This document shows, in pieces, positions 56,800 to 64,000 of a DNA stretch of 64,000 bases. The stretch is taken from positions 1-64,000 of the forward strand of contig JAMXLO010000096.1 in assembly GCA_024280945.1 (NCBI GenBank), given 5' to 3'. Below the pieces are notes generated by a model. It worked only from the letters and a program-made list of their open reading frames with translations, was not told where the DNA came from and did no database searches. How positions within the stretch are numbered: the stretch's first letter is position 1; every line of letters starts with the position of its first letter. The stretch is from Acetobacteraceae bacterium. GTDB taxonomy: Bacteria; Pseudomonadota; Alphaproteobacteria; Acetobacterales; Acetobacteraceae. Made by a program: the position numbers and the translations under genes.

Positions 56800-58431
56800 G
56801 TGTATTGCCAAACCATGCAAGGGCGAGGGTCACGACAGACCTGTGCTCTGTCGCGTTGGACGGGGATGCTCGTCGCTGTTCTTGCAGCGTCGTGGTATTA
56901 CTCTATTGCGCAGGCACAGGGCACGGGCGAGACGAGCGACCAGACTGCGCTGGCGGTGCCGCGGATCAGCCTGCCCGGGGCGGCAGGTGTGGGTCTTCCG
57001 CAGCCGCTGTCGCCGGCCGACGCGGCCCAGGTCCGCCGGATTTTCGTCCTCCAGGCCGGCGGCTCGGTGGCTGAGGCCGCGCGCGAAACCGAGCGTCTGC
57101 AGAACGAGCTGTTGCTGGGCGCCATCCTGGCCGACCGCTACCTGCGCTACCGGCCGAGCCCTGAGGAGCTGTCAGCTTGGCTCGCGAGGTTCGGCGATCA
57201 ATTCGACGCGCAATCGATCCGAGGCATGCTGGAACAAATGGCGCCGAAGCCGGCCATGGAAGTCTCGACGCCATCTCGTGGTGTCCGCTACGCACTGACC
57301 GATGCCCGCCGGCTGTTCGTGGAAAACCGGGACACCGACGTTTTGGCCCTGGCTCGTGCCCCGCGTGCCGGTGCCGAGACGCGTTTCCTGGGAGGGCTCG
57401 CTGCGGTCCGCCTGAAGCAGCCGGACGTGGCCGCCGAGTTGTTCGAAGCAGCCTACCGCGCCGCCACCTCCTCGGCACTGAAGGCGGCGAGTGCGTTCTG
57501 GGGCGCGAGAGTGGGGCAGCATCTGGAAGATCGCGGCCGGTTCGCCGTCTGGATGCATCGCGCCGCGCTCGAAGGTGACACGTTCTATGCCCTGATTGCA
57601 CGCCGCAGCCTCGGGCCAGGGATTGCCTGTGTGGCGGGCGGAACGATCGGCAACGCCGAGGTCGACGCCTTGGCGGCGACCGCACAGGGCCGGCGGGCGT
57701 TCGCCCTGTTGCAGGTTGGGGAGCGGCGCCTGGCGGAGGGTGAGCTGCGGTCACTTTGGATGGACACCGCGCAGGATGGGCAGTTGGACAATGCCATTTC
57801 GCTGGTTGCCCGAGCAGTCGGCTTTGCCCAATTGGCCTCCGACATCGACCAAGGCGCCAGGGCGCGCCCGAACGGCGTTGGTCTCATCAAGTTGCAGCCG
57901 GCGCAGGGCTTCGTGGTCGACCCTCCGTTGGTCTATGCCCTGGTGCGGCGCGAGTCGAACTTTCAACCTTCGGCCGTATCCAGTTCGGGCGCTCGTGGCC
58001 TGATGCAGTTGATGCCACAGACAGCTCAGGCCGTGGCAGGTGCGCAAGCCGCGCAGCTGCATGATCCGGCGGTCAACCTGGCGATCGGGCAAAAATATCT
58101 GCTCACCCTCGCCGCTGACGAGGCGATCGACGGGGACCTGATCCGCTTACTCGCGGGTTATGGCCAGGGGCAGGGGGGATTGCGCAAGTGGGTTGATCAG
58201 GTACGCGACGGTGGCGATCCGCTGATGTTCATCGAAGCGATTCCCAACTCCGGTACCAGGGTCTCGGTCCAAGACTCGCTGGTCTACTCATGGCACTACG
58301 CCGCCAGGCTGCATCTGCCGGCAGCCAGCCTCGATGCGCTGGCAGCGGGCCAATATCCGCGCCTGATACGGGCTGCCGATAGCGCCAGGGCGGCGACCCG
58401 CGCGTGCGCGCGGGTGCTCGGATCGCGCTAG
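56800..58431 (+). CDS. SLT-family lytic transglycosylase
   Basis: A protein of 543 residues; GTG start with AGGA upstream. Signal peptide ends near ASWYYSIAQAQ. A helical repeat region about 60-360 (resembling the superhelical U domain of Slt70) precedes the SLT catalytic domain about 370-480: catalytic Glu in ALVRRESNFQPSAV, then GARGLMQLMPQTA. The usual YNxG motif is modified to LLAGYGQGQGGLRKWV. Cleaves peptidoglycan glycan strands to 1,6-anhydro products in the periplasm. The next gene is an SGNH lipoprotein, so both may process the wall. Confidence 0.9.
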   Translation: MYCQTMQGRGSRQTCALSRWTGMLVAVLAASWYYSIAQAQGTGETSDQTALAVPRISLPGAAGVGLPQPLSPADAAQVRRIFVLQAGGSVAEAARETERLQNELLLGAILADRYLRYRPSPEELSAWLARFGDQFDAQSIRGMLEQMAPKPAMEVSTPSRGVRYALTDARRLFVENRDTDVLALARAPRAGAETRFLGGLAAVRLKQPDVAAELFEAAYRAATSSALKAASAFWGARVGQHLEDRGRFAVWMHRAALEGDTFYALIARRSLGPGIACVAGGTIGNAEVDALAATAQGRRAFALLQVGERRLAEGELRSLWMDTAQDGQLDNAISLVARAVGFAQLASDIDQGARARPNGVGLIKLQPAQGFVVDPPLVYALVRRESNFQPSAVSSSGARGLMQLMPQTAQAVAGAQAAQLHDPAVNLAIGQKYLLTLAADEAIDGDLIRLLAGYGQGQGGLRKWVDQVRDGGDPLMFIEAIPNSGTRVSVQDSLVYSWHYAARLHLPAASLDALAAGQYPRLIRAADSARAATRACARVLGSR

Positions 58432-58553
58432 TCCCCCGCCTCTCCTGTCGGTCCCGTCATCAGTAGCTCGCTGGCCAGCATGCTTGGCGTTGCGGGCGGC
58501 CGCGTTAGCGTGTGCTAAGCTGGCCACGCGTTCGCAGGAGCAGTCCAACTCAC

Positions 58554-59780
58554 ATGCTCTCGTCGTGCCGATGCCTGCTCCTGGGGGCCCTGCTCACGTT
58601 CTTTGTCGCATCCTGTGCCCCTAGACAGGCGGCTTTTTTCGACGAAGCGATTGCGCCAAAGCTGGGGCCCGAGGCGCCGCTGTTGCCGCTGTATCGCGCG
58701 CTGGCCTTCAGCCACAACGTGGTCATCCTACAGATTGGCGACAGCCATACCGCCAATGACAGTTTCAGCGGCAGGATGCGCGAACTGTTTCAGGCTCGCT
58801 TTGGTGATGCCGGTCGCGGCGTACTACCACCGGGAGCGGGTGCGCCGAACGCGGTGGATAAACCCCCACGTGTGTCGATTACACAGGAGGGTTGGTCGGT
58901 CGTAAGCAGCAGCGACCCCGATGCGCCCGGGCCATTCGGGATTGCCGGCCTGCGCCAGCATGCCGGTGGAGCGGCAACGATGACCCTGACTGTCGATGAC
59001 AGCAATGAGCTTGCCAATGTGCAAATCGAGCTGCTGCGCGGACCACGCGGCGGCACCATATTTGCTGCGCTGGAGCATGGCAGCCGCGCGGCGATCTCGA
59101 CGAATGCACCAACCCAGAATGCCGCCTGGCAGCCGGTTCCACCCTCACCTGGAAGCCGTACGCTGGAAGTGGAGGCGCTGGGGGACGGACCGGTCGATAT
59201 GCTGGCATGGAGCATCGCGCGCGGCCGCCCCGGCGTCGTCTACGCGAACGTGGGTACGGTGGGCAGGTGGGACCCAACGATCATCCGCCAGGAACTGGAT
59301 CACCTCAATCCGTCGGCGATCATCCTGACGTTCGGCACCGATGCCGGCTTCCGTGACAACATCGATGTTGCGGCGTACGGCAAAAACCTGGCTGCACGGC
59401 TGCGTCAACTACATGCGGCGGCGCCGCAGGCCGCGCTGCTGGTGCTGGGGCCACCCGATGCCTATCGACGCCGCCCGAGGCACAGCACAGTCCCTGTCGC
59501 CTGCGATAACTCCGATTGGACCGAGCCGCCGAACCTGGACGCGATCCGACAGGTAGAACGCGCCGTGGCTCCGCGTGAGAACGCGTATTTCTGGGACTGG
59601 CAGGCAGCGATGGGTGGACCGTGCAGCGTTCTGCGTTGGGCGCTGACGAAACCACCCATGGCTGCGGCGGATCGTGAGCATCTGCTCGCGCCCGGGTATC
59701 GGGCGTCAGCCGATGCTCTCTTTCGCACCATCATGAACGGCTACGAGCTCTACCAACAGGCCTTGCGCCCCACGTCCTGA
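58554..59780 (+). CDS. SGNH/GDSL hydrolase lipoprotein
   Basis: A protein of 408 residues from MLSSCRCLLLGALL with a lipobox FVASC; the longer upstream frame is not needed. Block I LQIGDSHTANDSFS holds the nucleophile serine (GDSH rather than GDSL), block III contains VGRW and TFGTD-type residues, and block V is ADREHLLAPGY with Asp and His. Between these is a beta-sandwich-like insertion. Similar proteins remove acetyl groups from peptidoglycan or polysaccharides (PatB/Ape1, AlgX relatives). Next to the transglycosylase, which favours a peptidoglycan O-deacetylation role by inference. Confidence 0.85.
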   Translation: MLSSCRCLLLGALLTFFVASCAPRQAAFFDEAIAPKLGPEAPLLPLYRALAFSHNVVILQIGDSHTANDSFSGRMRELFQARFGDAGRGVLPPGAGAPNAVDKPPRVSITQEGWSVVSSSDPDAPGPFGIAGLRQHAGGAATMTLTVDDSNELANVQIELLRGPRGGTIFAALEHGSRAAISTNAPTQNAAWQPVPPSPGSRTLEVEALGDGPVDMLAWSIARGRPGVVYANVGTVGRWDPTIIRQELDHLNPSAIILTFGTDAGFRDNIDVAAYGKNLAARLRQLHAAAPQAALLVLGPPDAYRRRPRHSTVPVACDNSDWTEPPNLDAIRQVERAVAPRENAYFWDWQAAMGGPCSVLRWALTKPPMAAADREHLLAPGYRASADALFRTIMNGYELYQQALRPTS

Positions 59781-59837
59781 CCTGTCTCAGCTAGCATTTT
59801 CGCGTCACACTCGACGGGGAGCAGCAGGGGAACTCGG

Positions 59838-60437
59838 ATGTCAGACGCCACCACCATTCCGGCTCGCCGCGGCAAAGCAGCGTACGCCACCGCAGGCCAG
59901 GTTATTCGCGTTATCAACACGCATGGCGAGCAGGTGGTGGATACCTGGGCATTCAATCGCCACGACCTGAGTGAATTCATGTCCATGGAGCACAGTCGGG
60001 CAACCATGCGCCGTCTCATCCCGCGCGTCGGCGACACGCTGCTGACCAACCGCAGGCGCCCGATGCTGACCGTGCTGGAGGATACCTCCGGCGGCATCCA
60101 CGATACGCTTATGGCGGCATGCGATCGCTACCGATACCAAGAACTCGGCTGCACGGAATATCATGACAATTGTACGGACAACCTGGCGCAGGGTTTGGCC
60201 GAACTGGGATTGCAGCCACCGGAAACTCCGAGCCCCCTCAACCTTTTCATGAACATCCCCTGGACCATCGACGGCGCACTGTCGTTTGAGCCGCCAGTGT
60301 CCACGGCGCACAGCTACATCAGGCTGCGGGCAGAGATGGACCTGATCATCGCGTTCTCGGCGTGCCCACAGGATATCCTGCCAATCAACGGCAAGGCCGG
60401 GAAACCGACTGAGGCGCATTTCCAGATCGAACTTTGA
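59838..60437 (+). CDS. DUF1989 protein (urea carboxylase-associated family)
   Basis: A protein of 199 residues covering the whole DUF1989 domain: GKAAYATAGQVIRVINTHGEQVVDTWAF, SMEHSRATMRRLIPRVGD, DTSGGIHDTLMAACDRYRY, CTEYHDNCTDNL, NLFMNIPWTIDG, and the C-terminal DIIAFSACPQDILPING-like end. Related pairs (CgdA/CgdB) act as carboxyguanidine deiminase; single copies beside hydantoinase or amidase genes have no fixed role. It converges with the OPT transporter gene, 31 bases away. Confidence 0.88.
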   Translation: MSDATTIPARRGKAAYATAGQVIRVINTHGEQVVDTWAFNRHDLSEFMSMEHSRATMRRLIPRVGDTLLTNRRRPMLTVLEDTSGGIHDTLMAACDRYRYQELGCTEYHDNCTDNLAQGLAELGLQPPETPSPLNLFMNIPWTIDGALSFEPPVSTAHSYIRLRAEMDLIIAFSACPQDILPINGKAGKPTEAHFQIEL

Positions 60438-60468
60438 TGCAGAGACGCTGAACCCAGAATGCGCGTCC

Positions 60469-62094
60469 TTATTTGAACGTGGCTTTCCATGTGGACGTAA
60501 AGAAGGCGAACAGCGCATCACCAGCAATCACACCGGCGCCAAAGACCTCCATGCCTTCTGCGTTGGCGAAGCGCTCCCACACAGCGCGACAGGCAATGCC
60601 CAGCAGCACTGCCCAACCGGCCAGCGGAAATGGAATCAGCAATCCGGTGGAAAGGAGAACGCCCAACTGCCGTCGAGGTCCTCCGAGGAACTGGATGATC
60701 GCGCCGGGGATCGCCCATAGTGCAAGCGACCACGCGACGTCGGACGATGCGCCAGCCTTGATCGTCGCGACATAGACGCGGTCGACCGGTGCGACCAGGT
60801 TCTGCGCGAAGAAACCTGGGTAGGCGATCAGCACGACGATACCGGCGACCACGAAGGCGAACATTGCGGCAAGAAGCTGCTGGCGGCGACCGTCGCGTTC
60901 GAAGTCCGGATCGCCGCCATAGCCACGCAGCATGAAGCCAGCCTTCAGGTCGTAGCCCATGTCGGCAAAGGCTGGTCCGGTGGCAGCGGAGAAGCCGACC
61001 AGCAGCGCCAGCGCGACGGGTGGAAAGCCAATCAGCATGCCGATCACCAGCGTGATAAGCGCCACCGCGAAAGCTGGAAACCAGCCGGAATGCATCGCCG
61101 CAAGCCCGACGATGAGTTCGTGCACCAGCGCAGCAAAGGCGGCGTAGACCAGGAACAACACCAGCATGCCAACGGAAAGCTGCGCCGCCAGGCCACCAAG
61201 CAGCGCGATCAACAAAGCAACGACCAGATACGCCAGGCTGCCCATACCAAGCGAGTGCCGGACCTCGGCTGGCGTGCGCGTTGCGCCGTCCCTATCGGTA
61301 TGCGCTGTGCGTTTGCCAAGAATGATGATGGCCACCTGGACCAAAGCCACGATGCCGGCGCCGACCATCATGCCGTGTGGCACGTACGCCTTGGCGATAT
61401 CACCGCCGGGGAACACGCCGCCAAACAGCAGGGTCGAGTAGCCGCGCAGCAGCAGGCCGACACCGAACATCGACAACGCCCAGATATTGCCGATGAATGC
61501 CACACCAAACGCCGACATCACGGCTGGCGCGATCAGCCAGTTGCCGAAAATACCGACCAGCACGCCAATGCCGAGTACCACCGCCTTGCGACCGCCTTCA
61601 TCACCGGCGCGAATCGCTTCGGCTGCCGCCGCCCCGGGGGGCCACGCGCCGGTGGCTGGGAATACTTCGGAATCGAACATGCGGTACAGCATGTAGCCGT
61701 CGATCAGCATCGCCAGGAACACGCCGGCGAACAGCGCGGGAACCAGGTCGGGACGGCCGAGGACGAATGGGATACCGATGGGCAGCATCAGTGCATTGCC
61801 CGCGCCGAAGGTGGCTGCCGAAATTGCGCTCTGCGCGAGATTCTGCACGTGAATCGAACGATACCGCATGAACACGCTGAGCGGGATGCGCGCAAGGGCC
61901 ATGCCGGCGAGTGCGCCGATCAGTGACGTATTCGCCGTGATACCGAGGGTGACGATGAGCTGAACGCCAATGATGGCGCCGACGACGCAGAGTGGCGCGA
62001 TCAGCAGGAGCGACCCGAGCTCGATGAAACGGGGATGTATGCGCGTGCCCGGTCTCGTTGCCGCAGTCGTCCGGTCTACTGCCAGATCGCTCAT
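60469..62094 (-). CDS. OPT/YSL-family transporter
   Basis: A protein of 541 residues with about 14-16 hydrophobic helices. OPT hallmarks: YMLYRMFDSEVFPATGAWPPG, GNIWALSMFGVGLL, GGVFPGGDIAKAYVPHGMMVGAG, and KAGFMLRGYGGDPDFERDG-like loops. The superfamily imports oligopeptides and metal chelates; bacterial versions beside hydantoinase genes probably take up the cyclic amide substrate, which is inference. Starts 18 bases after the hydantoinase on the same strand, so one operon. Confidence 0.88.
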   Translation of the reverse strand: MSDLAVDRTTAATRPGTRIHPRFIELGSLLLIAPLCVVGAIIGVQLIVTLGITANTSLIGALAGMALARIPLSVFMRYRSIHVQNLAQSAISAATFGAGNALMLPIGIPFVLGRPDLVPALFAGVFLAMLIDGYMLYRMFDSEVFPATGAWPPGAAAAEAIRAGDEGGRKAVVLGIGVLVGIFGNWLIAPAVMSAFGVAFIGNIWALSMFGVGLLLRGYSTLLFGGVFPGGDIAKAYVPHGMMVGAGIVALVQVAIIILGKRTAHTDRDGATRTPAEVRHSLGMGSLAYLVVALLIALLGGLAAQLSVGMLVLFLVYAAFAALVHELIVGLAAMHSGWFPAFAVALITLVIGMLIGFPPVALALLVGFSAATGPAFADMGYDLKAGFMLRGYGGDPDFERDGRRQQLLAAMFAFVVAGIVVLIAYPGFFAQNLVAPVDRVYVATIKAGASSDVAWSLALWAIPGAIIQFLGGPRRQLGVLLSTGLLIPFPLAGWAVLLGIACRAVWERFANAEGMEVFGAGVIAGDALFAFFTSTWKATFK

Positions 62095-62112
62095 TTGCTT
62101 GCCCCCGTTGTA

Positions 62113-64000
62113 TTATTCCGCGGCTTTGCCGGCAGCGATCTGCAGGCCGTAGTCGCGTTCAGCGGCTTCCGGCGACACGATGCCTTCTGCCACGTCGTGT
62201 TCCACCCGGGAGGTCGGCCGCGCGCGGGGATCGCCGAATCCAGCGCCGCCCGCCAGCTGCACCTCCACGATCTGATCGGCGCGTGTCAGCGTAACCAGTT
62301 CACCCGTCCCGCAGTCATGCACCACGTTCCCATCGCGATCGAGCACGGCGCCGCGCACGCCACCGCCCGCCATGCCTCCGTGCAGGCCCTGCACCGTGAC
62401 ACCGACGCCCTCTGGATAAACCGATGCCAAAGTCGGCAGTCCATCATCGTGCAGCTTGCGCAGCCGCGTTCGCACGCCACAGCCGCCGCGATGCTCACCT
62501 GGGCCGCCCGAGTCAGCGACAAACGACTTTTCCAACACCAGTACCGGGGCGCGCGCCTCCATCAGTTCCACCGAGGTGTTGGCGGCGGATGTCGGATAGA
62601 GCAGAGCTGATTTGCCGTCACCCTGTTGCGACGCGCCCTGGCCGGCACCCATGAAGAAATGGTCGGCGTAGACATAGCCATTCGCTTCCCGGCCATAGAC
62701 GTTTATCGCGACCGGCAAGCCGGTCGCCGCCTGCACCAGCGCCGGGGCGGCCTCCGCCAATGCACGAAAGATGTTAGGCGCAATGTACCAGCCGACGCGC
62801 GTGCGCAGGTTCACCGATGCTGGCTTGGTGCAGTTGAGGATGGAACCTTCGGGAGCCTTCACGGTGAATGGCCGATAGCAACCGGCGTTGCTGCGCACTT
62901 GCGGGCTGAGAAGGCATTTCATCGGGTACGTCGCATGCGCCGCCGTGTAACTGTATGTGCAATTCAGCCCGCCTTGCGGCAATTGCGCTGGCGCACCCGC
63001 GAAGTCGAGTTCGATCTCATCTCCCTGGACGGTGAGCTTCAGCGGATAACTCAGCTTCTCGCCGAGAGGGTTGTTCCAGACCTCCGAGCGGTAGATGCCG
63101 TCCGGCAAACCATGGATCGCCTGACGCATGGCGGTTTCGGCGCGCGTCTGCACCACGTGGGCGAGTGCGCGCAGGTCGTGCATGCCGTACTCGTCCATGA
63201 AAGCCAGTAGCCGTTCAGCGCCCAGTGTGTTGGCGGCGATGAAGGAGTGGATGTCACCCAGCACCTCTTCGTGCTTACGCACGTTCTCGGCGATCAGAGT
63301 GAACAGGTCATGGTTCGGCACGCCCGCGCGGTACAGCATCATCGGCGGGATCTGGAGGCCTTCCTCGTAGATCTCGCGTGCACGCAGACTGTCCTTTGTG
63401 CCACCGATGTCGCCGACGTGTCCGACCGTCCCTGTCAGTGCCACGAGGGCGCCGCTACGGAACACCGGCGTGACCACAGCAATGTCGAACAGATGGCCGG
63501 CACATAGCCACGGGTCATTGGTCACCAGAACGTCGCCAGGCTGCAGCGTCTCGGGCGGGAATTTGTCCAGCAGTGCCTTCACGGCACGCGGCAGAGTCAG
63601 ATTGAAGACGGGCATCGCGCGTGGCGAATGCGCAAGCGAGTCGCCGCGTGCATCCAGCAGGTCACAGGCGAAGTCCTGCGCCTCTGAGACGATCAGCGAG
63701 AACGCGGTACGGCAGATCGTCTGCCACATCTCCTCGACCACGGTGACCAGGCGGCTCCACATGATTTCGAGCGAAACCGGATCTGCTTCGATCAATGCTG
63801 CTGCCTGGTCGATGGGTGTGTCGGCCGTGACACGCGCCGTGGGGGCGACTGCAACGCCGACGTCGATCATCAGCGTGCCGCTGACATCGACCGTGACGCT
63901 GTCGCCGGGTGGAACGACTGTCGTGGCCTCGCGCTCTTCGATGATGGCAGGGCCCGCGATGCTGGCGCCAGGCGTGAGCGTGTAACGATCATAGATCGGC
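62113..64000 (-). CDS. HyuA-HyuB fused hydantoinase/5-oxoprolinase-type protein (5' partial)
   Basis: Reading from the right edge, the frame is open through the window boundary without a stop. The first 43 residues (ending DVSGTL) match the C-terminus of the HyuA subunit (PAIIEEREATTVVPPGD), and continue in frame into a complete HyuB domain (DPVSLEIMWSRLVTVVEEMW, LVTNDPWLCAGHLFDI, HVGDIGGTKD, GGPGEHRGGCGVR). So the ATG at 63870 is probably internal and this is a fused hydantoinase A-B protein; 628 residues are in view. It cleaves hydantoin-like or 5-oxo cyclic amides with ATP. Confidence 0.87.
   Translation of the reverse strand, partial: PIYDRYTLTPGASIAGPAIIEEREATTVVPPGDSVTVDVSGTLMIDVGVAVAPTARVTADTPIDQAAALIEADPVSLEIMWSRLVTVVEEMWQTICRTAFSLIVSEAQDFACDLLDARGDSLAHSPRAMPVFNLTLPRAVKALLDKFPPETLQPGDVLVTNDPWLCAGHLFDIAVVTPVFRSGALVALTGTVGHVGDIGGTKDSLRAREIYEEGLQIPPMMLYRAGVPNHDLFTLIAENVRKHEEVLGDIHSFIAANTLGAERLLAFMDEYGMHDLRALAHVVQTRAETAMRQAIHGLPDGIYRSEVWNNPLGEKLSYPLKLTVQGDEIELDFAGAPAQLPQGGLNCTYSYTAAHATYPMKCLLSPQVRSNAGCYRPFTVKAPEGSILNCTKPASVNLRTRVGWYIAPNIFRALAEAAPALVQAATGLPVAINVYGREANGYVYADHFFMGAGQGASQQGDGKSALLYPTSAANTSVELMEARAPVLVLEKSFVADSGGPGEHRGGCGVRTRLRKLHDDGLPTLASVYPEGVGVTVQGLHGGMAGGGVRGAVLDRDGNVVHDCGTGELVTLTRADQIVEVQLAGGAGFGDPRARPTSRVEHDVAEGIVSPEAAERDYGLQIAAGKAAE

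Noticed and set aside
61090-61926. 278-codon plus-strand open frame opposite the OPT transporter
   Set aside because: Very Q/H/R/A-rich, the mirror image of hydrophobic codons on the other strand; not a protein-like composition.
63868-63870. ATG at 63870 as the true start of a separate hyuB gene
   Set aside because: The frame is open upstream to the window edge and encodes a recognisable HyuA C-terminus, and there is no clear ribosome binding site before this ATG.

Overview
This is a 64 kb chromosomal window of a GC-rich alphaproteobacterium, most likely a member of the Acetobacteraceae or a related Rhodospirillales lineage. That placement is an inference from the protein families present: a DUF1127 protein, an IalB-like protein, a DUF1194 protein, a CheZ-type phosphatase, MASE1 and multi-domain hybrid kinases, orphan Bug/BCAA-type binding proteins, hydantoinase/OPT cassettes and many small exported proteins. 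I see no rRNA, tRNA, CRISPR array, prophage or complete insertion sequence. Both ends cut through genes: a CoxE-like VWA protein at the left, and a HyuA-HyuB (oxoprolinase-type) protein at the right.

Layout. 1-3.5 kb: VWA protein, IalB-like protein and an outer-membrane efflux factor. 3.5-7.6 kb: DUF1127, a beta-barrel protein, then a coupled trio of NudC, a small lipoprotein and a DUF488 protein, and inorganic pyrophosphatase. 7.7-12.4 kb: family III CoA-transferase, DHA2-type MFS exporter, and the 5-oxoprolinase subunits PxpB and PxpC. 12.4-22 kb: signalling and accessory genes (GGDEF-EAL protein, MASE1 hybrid kinase, orphan binding protein, GFA protein), somewhat AT-richer by eye. 22-26 kb: amidase, phospholipase-D-like protein and a split chromate transporter. 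26-32.4 kb: a catabolic block with a Rieske oxygenase divergent from a thiamine-dependent dehydrogenase (acoABC-like), then an acyl-CoA-dehydrogenase-fold flavoprotein and a tartrate/malate dehydrogenase. 32.5-45 kb: a giant double-core hybrid kinase, truA, an OmpR-type two-component pair, xseA, another hybrid kinase, DUF1194 and CheZ. 45-50 kb: keto-pentenoate hydratase, penicillin-acylase-like protein, PNPOx-like protein and an alpha/beta hydrolase. 50-53 kb: an arsenic operon (arsR-arsM-acr3). 53-56.6 kb: gyrB and recF. 56.8-64 kb: lytic transglycosylase, SGNH lipoprotein, DUF1989, OPT transporter and the hydantoinase.

How the parts fit. The window is rich in signal transduction: three hybrid histidine kinases, one classical two-component pair, a c-di-GMP protein and a CheZ, none beside an obvious dedicated target. 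The metabolic clusters point to use of plant- or soil-derived aromatic, 2-oxo-acid and cyclic-amide substrates, but the substrates cannot be read from the sequence.

The most unusual signals lie between genes. There are two families of palindromic repeats. One is a two-hairpin element found twice, both times between convergent genes, whose end supplies the TAG stop codon of the minus-strand gene. The other is a CTAG-bounded MITE-like element found as an inverted pair about 18 kb apart. A tandem perfect/near-perfect operator (ACTAAA-N6-TTTAGT, 20 bp pitch) lies between xseA and a small exported protein. A 26-residue membrane microprotein has a good ribosome binding site and is followed by a strong terminator.
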